Below, one piece after another: positions 16,533-22,887 of a stretch of DNA of 29,996 nucleotides; positions within the stretch are counted from its first letter, which is position 1; each line of letters starts with the position of its first letter. The position numbers and the translations under genes are program-made. The stretch lies in the IMG/VR virus record IMGVR_UViG_3300025057_000033, positions 1 through 29,996 of that record. One strand, given 5' to 3'. This stretch comes from a virus. The notes beneath the pieces are model-generated. The model was not told where the DNA came from, searched no databases, and worked only from the letters and a program-made list of their open reading frames with translations.

Positions 16533-17594
16533 ATGAAATCACATAAAAAAAGGTGGAGTGACAAAGGTAATCCACGTTATCGCCTTAATTCTGATGAGGC
16601 ACAAATCATAAAAGATTATAGAAGATTAAAGCAAGAAGCAGAAGCAGAAGGTTTAAATCCTAATGATGTTCATAGTGGTTGGATAAAGAACAAAAAAGCC
16701 AGTTTATATTTTAAGAATCCTAATTTTAAACAAAACGATTTAAAGGAGTTTAAGAAAGAATTATTAAAAGAGTTAAGTGAATATGCACCAAACTTTAATA
16801 AGATTGTTAAACCTAAAGTAAATGATGGACATTGTTTGTTAATATCACCAGCTGATATACATATTGGTAAATTATGTAAATCTTTTGTAAGTGGCGAAGA
16901 ATACAATAAACAAATAGCAGTACAAAGAACATTACAAGCTATTGATGGTATTTTACAAAAAAGTAATGGTTTTAATATAGATAAATTAATATTGTGTATT
17001 GGAAATGATGTAATGCATATAGATACATCAAGTGGCGGTAAAACTACTAAAGGAACTATACAAGATGTTGATGGTATGTTTTTTGAACATTTTCATATAG
17101 CTAAAAGATTATATATAAATATTATAGAAACATTAGTTTCTTTCTATCCTGATTTACACGTTGTTTATAATAGTAGTAATCACGATTATTTAACAGGATT
17201 TTGTTTAGCAGATACAATAGCAACATACTTTAGAAATAGTAAAAACATAACTTTTGATATTAGTTTACAACATAGGAAATATTACACCTATTTTAACTCG
17301 TTAATCGGCAGCACTCACGGAGATGGAGCTAAATGGGATTTGCTACCATTATTAATGGCTGATGAATGTAAAGATTGGAGTGTAACTAAATATAGATATA
17401 TGTTTGCACACCACGTACATCACAAGATTAGTAAAGATTTAGTAGGATGTAGTTTAGAAAGTTTACGTAGTCCATCACCAGCTGATAGTTGGCATCATAA
17501 AATGGGATATAGTTCTTCTAATAACCAAGCAATAGAAGGTTTTATCTTCTCTAAATACAATGGCCAAGTAGCCAGAATTACACATTTATTTTAG
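16533..17594 (+). CDS. Calcineurin-like metallophosphoesterase, 353 aa
   Basis: The protein has 353 residues. After a basic N-terminal 90 residues (SHKKRWSDKGNPRYRL, likely nucleic-acid binding) comes a calcineurin-like fold: SPADIHIGK with Asp108 and His110, CIGNDVMHID with Asp159, SSNHD with Asn216/His217/Asp218, GSTHGDGAK with His262, and AHHVHH at 292-297. This is the full set of metal ligands. The closest known relatives are the SbcD/Mre11-type and phage DNA-repair phosphoesterases, so DNA end processing or nuclease activity is likely. It is the first gene after the lysis cluster and has its own candidate promoter. The true substrate is not visible from sequence. Confidence 0.8.
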   Translation: MKSHKKRWSDKGNPRYRLNSDEAQIIKDYRRLKQEAEAEGLNPNDVHSGWIKNKKASLYFKNPNFKQNDLKEFKKELLKELSEYAPNFNKIVKPKVNDGHCLLISPADIHIGKLCKSFVSGEEYNKQIAVQRTLQAIDGILQKSNGFNIDKLILCIGNDVMHIDTSSGGKTTKGTIQDVDGMFFEHFHIAKRLYINIIETLVSFYPDLHVVYNSSNHDYLTGFCLADTIATYFRNSKNITFDISLQHRKYYTYFNSLIGSTHGDGAKWDLLPLLMADECKDWSVTKYRYMFAHHVHHKISKDLVGCSLESLRSPSPADSWHHKMGYSSSNNQAIEGFIFSKYNGQVARITHLF

Positions 17595-17631
17595 AATTAA
17601 CATTTAATTGTTAATAAAGTTTTTAGTGTGT

Positions 17632-17665
17632 TTTGTAATTTGTATTATAATTATATATATATTTA
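17632..17665 (+). promoter_or_regulatory. Candidate Bacteroidota-type promoter
   Basis: TTTG at 17632-17635 and TATATTTA at 17658-17665 are spaced 22 bases apart, close to the TTTG / TAnnTTTG arrangement of Bacteroidota housekeeping promoters. The box lies 23 bases before ATG 17689. The 94-base gap 17595-17688 is otherwise plain AT-rich DNA; an in-frame TTG-started extension through it encodes an artefactual hydrophobic stretch. Confidence 0.5.
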
Positions 17666-17688
17666 CACAAACATTTAAAAATTATATT

Positions 17689-17844
17689 ATGTCAAGAACA
17701 ATAAATTATACAACAAGAACTTTTTATGTGCCAGCAAGTAAAATGGATACATTAGTTCAATTTCAAAATAAATGCAAGAAGAATGGACACCGTTCATATT
17801 CTGAAGTATTAGTTAACTTAATGGAACAATACATAGAACAATGA
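17689..17844 (+). CDS. Small ribbon-helix-helix-like protein, 51 aa
   Basis: ATG 17689 is chosen because an upstream TTG start would run through the promoter-like gap. The 51-residue product has a beta-prone N-terminus (MSRTINYTTRTFYVPAS) and two helices (MDTLVQFQNKCKKN, then SYSEVLVNLMEQYIEQ). That order and size fit a ribbon-helix-helix (Arc/MetJ-type) DNA-binding protein, which would bind operators as a dimer. As the first gene after a promoter in the early region it may regulate early transcription. It shares ATGA with the next gene. The call rests on predicted shape only. Confidence 0.5.
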   Translation: MSRTINYTTRTFYVPASKMDTLVQFQNKCKKNGHRSYSEVLVNLMEQYIEQ

Positions 17845-18158
17845 TACACTATCCACATCCGCACAACGAACACCACCACAATGAAAATATTAATCATTGG
17901 TGGGCTTATGAAACTAACAGATACTTACAAGATAGATTAAGAAACTTAGTAGTTAGAGCGAATTGGAACAAACGTATTATCTGTAGAATACATTTATCAC
18001 CTAATGATTTAGAAATACATCGCCACAGGTTTGATAATTTTATTTCACAATTAGAAAACATTGAGAAGCAATTAAAAACAATTGCAATGCAATATAATGA
18101 ACAAAGAATGAAACAATTAAAAACTATATTTACAAAAATTAGAAACTATGAAAATTAA
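17841..18158 (+). CDS. His-rich N-terminus hypothetical protein, 105 aa
   Basis: The protein has 105 residues. The first 20 are strikingly rich in His and Asn (IHYPHPHNEHHHNENINHWW), enough to bind Zn, Ni or Cu. The remainder is helical and basic, with LENIEKQLKTIAMQYNEQRM near the end. It overlaps both neighbours (ATGA at the start, 11 bases at the end), so it belongs to the early operon between the ribbon-helix-helix-like protein and the recombination genes. No family is recognised. Confidence 0.55.
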   Translation: MIHYPHPHNEHHHNENINHWWAYETNRYLQDRLRNLVVRANWNKRIICRIHLSPNDLEIHRHRFDNFISQLENIEKQLKTIAMQYNEQRMKQLKTIFTKIRNYEN

Positions 18159-18522
18159 AGAATTAGCACAAAAATATAAACTATCAAAAGATGATTTTTG
18201 GGAGTTAAAAAGAGGCACAAGAAGTATGTGGATAATAACACACGATGCTTGTGAGAAAATAGCAGCACAAGAAAATATACAATTTGGCGCACCTACAATA
18301 TATAGAGATAGTAACAAAGATGTTGCAATAGTAGGAGATGCAAAACGTGGTAACAAAATTATATGGAGTACTGGAGAAGCATCGCCAAATAATTGTAAAG
18401 TACCTTATCCTTTTTCAATGGCTGAGAAACGTTTAAAAGATAGATTAATACTAAAATTAATTAACGCTTATGAATATGGTATTTACTCAGATTCTGAAGC
18501 AGATAATTTCAAGAAACAATGA
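18148..18522 (+). CDS. Conserved early protein, possible ssDNA-annealing partner, 124 aa
   Basis: The protein has 124 residues with a pattern I know from Bacteroidota phages: MKIKELAQKYKLSKDDFWEL, MWIITHDACEKIAAQENI, then YPFSMAEKRLKDRLILKLIN and YGIYSDSEADNF at the end. The C-terminal AEKRLKDR helix and YG-IYS-EAD ending recall single-strand annealing proteins. It is encoded just before a RecE-like exonuclease, the usual partner of an annealing protein in phage recombination. At 124 residues it is short for RecT or Erf, so it could be a compact annealer or an accessory protein. Role inferred from context. Confidence 0.5.
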   Translation: MKIKELAQKYKLSKDDFWELKRGTRSMWIITHDACEKIAAQENIQFGAPTIYRDSNKDVAIVGDAKRGNKIIWSTGEASPNNCKVPYPFSMAEKRLKDRLILKLINAYEYGIYSDSEADNFKKQ

Positions 18523-18611
18523 TAGAAACAAATATTTTAGAAGTAATACAAGTGGTCTTGCTTTGCTTCACATTAGGTTTAGTAATTGGTACTATGATTA
18601 AAAAGAAATAA
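18519..18611 (+). CDS. Single-pass membrane microprotein, 30 aa
   Basis: ATG 18519 overlaps the previous stop (ATGA) and TAA is at 18609-18611. The 30 residues are one hydrophobic helix (ILEVIQVVLLCFTLGLVIGT) with a basic MIKKK end, so it would insert with its C-terminus inside. Very short membrane proteins among early phage genes may alter the host membrane or exclude other phages. Function unknown; the ORF is short, but the coupling supports it. Confidence 0.5.
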   Translation: MIETNILEVIQVVLLCFTLGLVIGTMIKKK

Positions 18612-18626
18612 TTAAAACTATATATT

Positions 18627-19355
18627 ATGAAAAAAAATCACTTAAGTTACTCGGCATTATGCCAGTTTAAAAAATCACCTAATCATTTATTAGCATACTG
18701 GAACAAAGAACTAAAAACTACTGATGCAATGCAGTTTGGTAGTTTAATTCATAAAATGTTATTAGAACCAGATACATTTAATAATGATTTTGCAATATTT
18801 GAAGGTGCAAGAAGAGTTGGTAAACAATGGTTAGAATTTAAAGAACAGAACGAAGGCAAAACATTAATTAAGCAACAAGAATTAGATGATGCAAATAAGA
18901 TAATTAACAATGCAATGTTACACCCAGTATTAACTGAAATGATGCAAAATAAAATAGAATCTGAAGTTAATTTAGAATGGCAACATAAAGAAGTTAATTT
19001 TAAAGGCTTTGCAGACCTTTTAACAACGTTTAATGGTAGAAAGTGTATAGTAGATATAAAAACTACTAATGATGCTGGAAAACGCTTTGAACGTGATTTA
19101 TACTATAATGATTATAAAATGCAATTGGCAATGTATCAAGACCAATATGATAAAGATACAGATGTTTACATTGTAGCAATAGAAACTACAACACCATTTA
19201 ATGTACAAGTATATAAATTAGATGATAGTTTATTGTTTAAAGGTTGGATGGATTACGATTATTATACAGATAAGTTTAAAGAATGGAATGGTGAACCACA
19301 AGGTTACACTAATGATATAGTAGAAGTAAAAACAGAAATAGAAGAAATAGTATGA
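18627..19355 (+). CDS. PD-(D/E)XK exonuclease, RecE/Cas4-like, 242 aa
   Basis: The protein has 242 residues of the PDDEXK_1/RecE-C-terminal type. It starts with SYSALCQFKKSPNHLLAY, followed by FGSLIHKMLLEP with the conserved Gly38/His42. The nuclease core is FKGFADLL with Asp130 and IVDIKTT with Asp143 and Lys145, and a KMQLAMYQDQY helix contains the usual Q-Y motif. Such enzymes degrade one strand at DNA ends to feed homologous recombination. With the preceding annealing-protein candidate it forms a likely two-part recombination system used in replication and genome exchange. It overlaps the next gene by four bases. Confidence 0.85.
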   Translation: MKKNHLSYSALCQFKKSPNHLLAYWNKELKTTDAMQFGSLIHKMLLEPDTFNNDFAIFEGARRVGKQWLEFKEQNEGKTLIKQQELDDANKIINNAMLHPVLTEMMQNKIESEVNLEWQHKEVNFKGFADLLTTFNGRKCIVDIKTTNDAGKRFERDLYYNDYKMQLAMYQDQYDKDTDVYIVAIETTTPFNVQVYKLDDSLLFKGWMDYDYYTDKFKEWNGEPQGYTNDIVEVKTEIEEIV

Positions 19356-19507
19356 AAAAACTTGCAATAATAGGTGGATTAAGTTTAATGACTGCTGGAG
19401 CAACTAATATGTTGTGGCACAAACAAAAGTTAAATATAAATCCTAATACATTTGCAATAGCTACAGGAGGTTTTTTTGTAGCTGTAGGAATAACCTATAA
19501 ATTTTAA
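19352..19507 (+). CDS. Two-helix membrane microprotein, 51 aa
   Basis: ATG 19352 overlaps the nuclease stop (ATGA); TAA is at 19505-19507. The 51 residues hold two hydrophobic helices (LAIIGGLSLMTAGATNMLW and FAIATGGFFVAVGITY) joined by a short polar loop. It is one of several tiny membrane proteins in the early region. It may act on the host envelope, but no family is recognised. Confidence 0.5.
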   Translation: MKKLAIIGGLSLMTAGATNMLWHKQKLNINPNTFAIATGGFFVAVGITYKF

Positions 19508-19523
19508 TTAAAAACAAATAACA

Positions 19524-19778
19524 ATGAATAAAAAAGAAGAAACAATATATTGTGGAAGTGGTAAAGTTATGAATCCTAAATGGTTAAAAGTAACTATTAA
19601 TCCAAGTAAATTAGCTGATTACATACAAGAGTATAATGGCAATAAATTCATCAAACTAAATATTAATATAAAAGATGAGCCAGACCAATATGGTAAAGAT
19701 GTAAGTATTAGTGTAGATACTTGGAAGCCTGAACCACAAGCTGAGGTAAGTAATACTTCAAATGATTTACCCTTTTAA
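19524..19778 (+). CDS. Small ssDNA-binding-like protein with acidic tip, 84 aa
   Basis: The protein has 84 residues: a beta-rich core (IYCGSGKVMNPKWLKVTINP, FIKLNINIKDEPDQYGKDV, VSISVDTWKP), then a linker and the C-terminal tip NDLPF. An acidic end closing in LPF is the hallmark of bacterial single-strand DNA-binding proteins, where it recruits partner proteins. The core is shorter than a full OB fold (about 110 residues), so it may be a compact SSB substitute. Position after the exonuclease and before replication genes agrees. I have seen similar proteins in Flavobacteriia phages without assigned function. Confidence 0.55.
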   Translation: MNKKEETIYCGSGKVMNPKWLKVTINPSKLADYIQEYNGNKFIKLNINIKDEPDQYGKDVSISVDTWKPEPQAEVSNTSNDLPF

Positions 19779-19783
19779 GTTTT

Positions 19784-20101
19784 ATGAAGCAGTCAAAGGT
19801 CTTAGAAGCATTGGGTTTAACGTCACAGGATATACAAAATATGTTGATGAACGGTTACACGATGCCAGAGATAGCGAAGAAGTATAAAATAGGTTATATT
19901 TCATTAGTACAAGCGTATAAGATACAAAAGAAAAATTACAAGTACATTGATTTTATACAACCAAAAGAAAAAGTGAAGGATATTAAAAACGTATCCTTCA
20001 CATTTGATAAACTTTATACAGAAGAATCACTTAATGAAAATGAATTATTAGCATATTATAAATACGAACAAAAAAACAAAGCATATTATGAATATACTTA
20101 A
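19784..20101 (+). CDS. HTH-containing hypothetical protein, 105 aa
   Basis: The protein has 105 residues. Residues about 8-45 have helix-turn-helix character (LTSQDIQNMLMNGYTMPEIA, KKYKIGYISLVQAYKIQKKN). A basic linker and a charged helical C-terminus rich in Tyr follow (LLAYYKYEQKNKAYYEY). It starts five bases after the SSB-like gene and overlaps the DUF6378 gene by 14. A DNA-binding regulator or replication accessory is plausible; no specific family is recognised. Confidence 0.5.
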   Translation: MKQSKVLEALGLTSQDIQNMLMNGYTMPEIAKKYKIGYISLVQAYKIQKKNYKYIDFIQPKEKVKDIKNVSFTFDKLYTEESLNENELLAYYKYEQKNKAYYEYT

Positions 20102-20363
20102 AAAAGCAAATGAAATAGTAAATGAAAGATCTGAAGAAAAAGAAAGAGAATACGGTCCTTTTTCTGAAGGTATGATAAGAGCTTCTAAAATATTAACTGC
20201 ATCTACAGGAAAAAAATTTACACCTGAAGATATGTATATGGCAATGATAGCTTTAAAGTTATCAAGACAATCTTTTAATCATAAAGAAGATAATTTACTT
20301 GACGCTGTTGCTTATTTAGGAGCTTTAAATAATTACAAACTAAATACGAATAAAAATGGATAA
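20088..20363 (+). CDS. DUF6378-type protein, nucleotide-metabolism linked, 91 aa
   Basis: The protein has 91 residues with the DUF6378 pattern: ERSEEKEREYGPFSEGM, then FTPEDMYMAMIALKLSRQSF and HKEDNLLDAVAYLGALNNY. The all-helical fold with a D-x-x-x-D helix resembles MazG-like and dUTPase-like phosphohydrolases, and the family is common in phages beside nucleotide genes. It opens the cassette of methyltransferase, thymidylate-synthase-like enzyme and MazG, and its stop overlaps the methyltransferase start. A nucleotide hydrolase role is inference. The coding DNA contains a GATC site, rare in this genome. Confidence 0.65.
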   Translation: MNILKKANEIVNERSEEKEREYGPFSEGMIRASKILTASTGKKFTPEDMYMAMIALKLSRQSFNHKEDNLLDAVAYLGALNNYKLNTNKNG

Positions 20364-21129
20364 TATAAGATTAAACAAAAAAAATTATAATACAACTGAT
20401 TTAAACCCTGAAAAAACATTTGAAAGACATGTTTTTCATAGAGATCAATTTGCTCATTATTTAAGATGGGTACATATATTAAAAGAAGCAAGAATTGGAG
20501 AAACAATTTGTGATTTTGGTTGTGGAAATGGAAATTTATTAGAAGTACTTTATAGAAATAGATTTAAACAATCTAAATATGTTGGAATTGATATTAGAGA
20601 TGCTGCTAAGAATGATTTAAAAAAATTAGATTGGGCAGAATTCTATGTTGATGATTTAGTAAATCCACAAAATAATTTTGATTTTAACAATGTAAATGCT
20701 GACAAAGTATGTTCATTTGAAGTTATTGAACATGTTGGTAAACAAAACGGTTTAAAATTTTTATTAAATATGAAAAAATGTGGTAATAAAAATGCTAAAT
20801 TTTATTTATCTACACCTAATTTTGATGAAAAAGTAGGAGCAGCAGGTAATCATACTTATGATTCTGGAGATGGAAGAGGTGTAGACATACAAGAATTTTC
20901 ACATACTGAATTAGAATCTTTAATATTAGAAGCAGGTTTTGAAATAATAAATAAATATGGAACTTTTGCAAGTATTAGAGACTATAAACCTTTAATGAAT
21001 GAATGGCAAATAAAAATGTTTGAAGGTTTAAAAGATTATTTTGATGCTAATTTATTAAGTAATATTATGGCTCCATTTTTTCCTGAACAATCAAGAAATA
21101 CTTTGTGGGTTTTAAAAAATAAAATATGA
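20356..21129 (+). CDS. SAM-dependent methyltransferase (class I), 257 aa
   Basis: The protein has 257 residues. The SAM-binding motif I is ICDFGCGNGN (51-60), the acidic motif II is YVGIDIRD (75-82), and the motif IV region is SFEVIEHVG (120-128), followed by FYLSTPNF. The FEVIEHV form is typical of UbiG/Methyltransf_11-23 enzymes that act on small molecules or nucleotides; the NPPY/DPPF motif of adenine and cytosine DNA methylases is absent. In this cassette it could methylate a modified base or nucleotide, but the substrate is unknown. No GGC glycine codon is seen, unlike neighbouring early genes, which suggests separate acquisition. Confidence 0.75.
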   Translation: MDNIRLNKKNYNTTDLNPEKTFERHVFHRDQFAHYLRWVHILKEARIGETICDFGCGNGNLLEVLYRNRFKQSKYVGIDIRDAAKNDLKKLDWAEFYVDDLVNPQNNFDFNNVNADKVCSFEVIEHVGKQNGLKFLLNMKKCGNKNAKFYLSTPNFDEKVGAAGNHTYDSGDGRGVDIQEFSHTELESLILEAGFEIINKYGTFASIRDYKPLMNEWQIKMFEGLKDYFDANLLSNIMAPFFPEQSRNTLWVLKNKI

Positions 21130-21761
21130 TATTTAATAATGCTCAAGAAGTTTTTGAATACTATTATGAACTCTTGTCAAATAAAGGGCAAGAGTTTAAT
21201 AATACAAAAGCTTTGTTTAATATAGGATTTCAAATAAATAATCCTTTAGACAATAAAATAAAAACAAATTGGAGAAAATGGAATAATGATTATGCTGAGT
21301 ATGAGTGGCAATGGTATTTATCAGGAGATAAATCTGCTGAATTAATAGCAAAAAAAGCAAAAATATGGTATAATTGTATGGACATATATGGTAATGTAAA
21401 TTCTAACTATGGTTACCAATGGAATAGAGGTAATCAATTAGAATATGTTATAAATGAATTAAAACATAATCCAACATCTAGAAGAGCTTCAATAAGTATT
21501 TATGATGCTAAAGATAGATTTAATTTTGAAAATGATACTCCATGTACTTATGCAATAAATTTTACAATTTTAAATAATAAATTATGTATGAGTGTAATGA
21601 TGAGGTCAAATGACTTATGGTTTGGTTTTTGTAATGATCAATATTGCTTCTCTAAACTTCAAGAGATGATCTCTAATAAATTATCTTTAGAAATAGGATG
21701 GTATTATCATTTTGTAAATAACATTCATTTATATAATAACTTTTTAAATAAAAAAATATGA
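21126..21761 (+). CDS. Thymidylate-synthase-fold enzyme, predicted dCMP hydroxymethylase-like, 211 aa
   Basis: The protein has 211 residues of the thymidylate synthase/dCMP hydroxymethylase fold. Landmarks are EWQWYLSGDKS (Glu60, the folate/acid position), NSNYGYQW (92-99), SRRASISIYD with Arg119/Arg120 for phosphate binding, DTPCTYAINF with catalytic Cys140, MMRSNDLWFGFCND with Arg160, and NNIHLYNNF with His201/Tyr203. In E. coli ThyA, RSCDVFLGLPFN ends in Asn177, which reads uracil. The aligned residue here is Asp171, the change found in T4 dCMP hydroxymethylase. I therefore predict a cytidylate substrate. The end is shorter than in ThyA or T4 gp42, lacking the C-terminal lid, and activity is not certain. 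Confidence 0.7.
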   Translation: MIFNNAQEVFEYYYELLSNKGQEFNNTKALFNIGFQINNPLDNKIKTNWRKWNNDYAEYEWQWYLSGDKSAELIAKKAKIWYNCMDIYGNVNSNYGYQWNRGNQLEYVINELKHNPTSRRASISIYDAKDRFNFENDTPCTYAINFTILNNKLCMSVMMRSNDLWFGFCNDQYCFSKLQEMISNKLSLEIGWYYHFVNNIHLYNNFLNKKI

Positions 21762-22060
21762 AACTAAATAACGAATTTAAAACAATTAGACAATGGGCTA
21801 ATAACAAAGGAATATATCAAAAAGGAGATATAAAGACACAATATATTAAATTACAAGAAGAAGCTGGAGAATTAGCTAAAGCAATAATTAATAATGACAA
21901 TGATGAAATAATTGACGCTATAGGTGATTGTGTAGTTGTTCTAACAAGTATTGCGTATTTTAATAATTGTACAATTGAAGAATGTGTAAATAAAGCTTAT
22001 GATGTAATTAATAAAAGAAAAGGAAAAATGATTAACGGATCATTTGTAAAAAACAATTAA
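21758..22060 (+). CDS. MazG-like nucleotide pyrophosphohydrolase, 100 aa
   Basis: The protein has 100 residues, all helical. It has the MazG metal-binding signature EExxE (Glu34, Glu35, Glu38 in LQEEAGELAKAI) and ExxD (Glu50, Asp53), with Asp57 following. MazG-type enzymes cut (d)NTPs to monophosphate and pyrophosphate. Next to a predicted dCMP-acting enzyme it could turn dCTP into dCMP, supplying substrate and removing the normal base from the pool, as dCTPase does in T4. It shares ATGA with the thymidylate-synthase-like gene. A second, shorter MazG-like gene lies at 27394. The alternative is lowering of a host alarmone. Confidence 0.8.
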   Translation: MKLNNEFKTIRQWANNKGIYQKGDIKTQYIKLQEEAGELAKAIINNDNDEIIDAIGDCVVVLTSIAYFNNCTIEECVNKAYDVINKRKGKMINGSFVKNN

Positions 22061-22075
22061 ATAAAAACATATATT

Positions 22076-22507
22076 ATGAGAAATTATAAATCAAAAATAA
22101 TTATACCAGATAATTTATTAAATAAATCAGTTGGTAAAATAGGAGAAGAAATATTTGAAATATGGTATAAAAGAAACTTTGAGAATGAGGAATTACACAA
22201 ACAAACCAAAGACCGTGAATTTCAACAAATAGATTATGCTGATTGGAAAGGTTACACATATCAAGTAAAGGCAGCAAGTAAAAATACATATACTTTTAAT
22301 ATAAAACCTGAAGAGTTTAATAATAAAGAAAAATATTTAAACTCAGATTTTTATGTGTTGATACAATTAAATATTAATAATAAAACTGCATATATTGAAA
22401 ATATTTATCATAAAAGATATATTATTAAAAAACTTTGTAAAAGTAAACAATATAATAATTGTTATGTTTGGAAAAAAGATTTACAACAAGAAATATTAGA
22501 TATATGA
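22076..22507 (+). CDS. Putative PD-(D/E)XK endonuclease, 143 aa
   Basis: The protein has 143 basic residues. An N-terminal helix with GKIGEEIFEIWYKRNF supplies the conserved Glu (24/25). A hairpin QQIDYADWKGYTYQVKAAS follows, giving Asp53 or Asp56 and the core QVK (Gln63, Lys65), the layout of restriction-enzyme-like PD-(D/E)XK proteins. It is not a resolvase or RecE type; the closest look is small homing or restriction-like nucleases. It lies directly after the nucleotide cassette, where it could act on unmodified DNA, and ends by overlapping the replication gene start. Function predicted from the motif only. Confidence 0.55.
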   Translation: MRNYKSKIIIPDNLLNKSVGKIGEEIFEIWYKRNFENEELHKQTKDREFQQIDYADWKGYTYQVKAASKNTYTFNIKPEEFNNKEKYLNSDFYVLIQLNINNKTAYIENIYHKRYIIKKLCKSKQYNNCYVWKKDLQQEILDI

Positions 22508-22887
22508 AAGAACTACCATACTTTAAATTTTATCCTAATCAATGGATTACAGGCAGTATATCATTTATGGATTTAGATGTTCAAGGTGCATTTATGAAAG
22601 TTTGCTGCTACTACTGGAGCAAAGAATGTAATGTTACAAGAAAACAAATTAAAACATTAATACCTAAACAATGGAGCATATTAGTTGATGCTGAGTTATT
22701 TAAGATAGATAATGAAACTATTAGCATTAAATGGTTAGATGAACAATACCAACAAAGGTTAGTAGAACACAAGAGAAATGTTAGTAACGGAAAGAAGGGT
22801 GGCTTAAGCAGGGCTAAAGCATTAAGAAAAGATAAGATAAGAAAAGATAATAAAGACCCTTATTTAACTACAACATTTATAAAATGA
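22504..22887 (+). CDS. DUF1376-type replication protein, short form, 127 aa
   Basis: ATG 22504 is preferred to the in-frame TTG 22459, which would overlap the nuclease gene by about 50 bases. The 127 residues carry the DUF1376-like domain of phage replication initiators: MKELPYFKFYPNQWITG, DVQGAFMKVCCYYWSKE and LFKIDNETISIKWLDEQY, then the basic hinge NGKKGGLSRAKALRKDKIR. In many phages a longer C-terminal half follows; here the protein stops soon after the hinge and the ATPase is a separate gene (ATGA overlap). It probably binds origin DNA and loads the helicase. The hinge DNA is nearly repeated at 27343-27394. Confidence 0.7.
   Translation: MKELPYFKFYPNQWITGSISFMDLDVQGAFMKVCCYYWSKECNVTRKQIKTLIPKQWSILVDAELFKIDNETISIKWLDEQYQQRLVEHKRNVSNGKKGGLSRAKALRKDKIRKDNKDPYLTTTFIK

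Noticed and set aside
17608-17688. TTG-started extension giving the 17689 protein a hydrophobic N-terminus
   Set aside because: The stretch is AT-rich intergenic DNA with a promoter-like box; the compact ATG-started form has a sensible ribbon-helix-helix shape.
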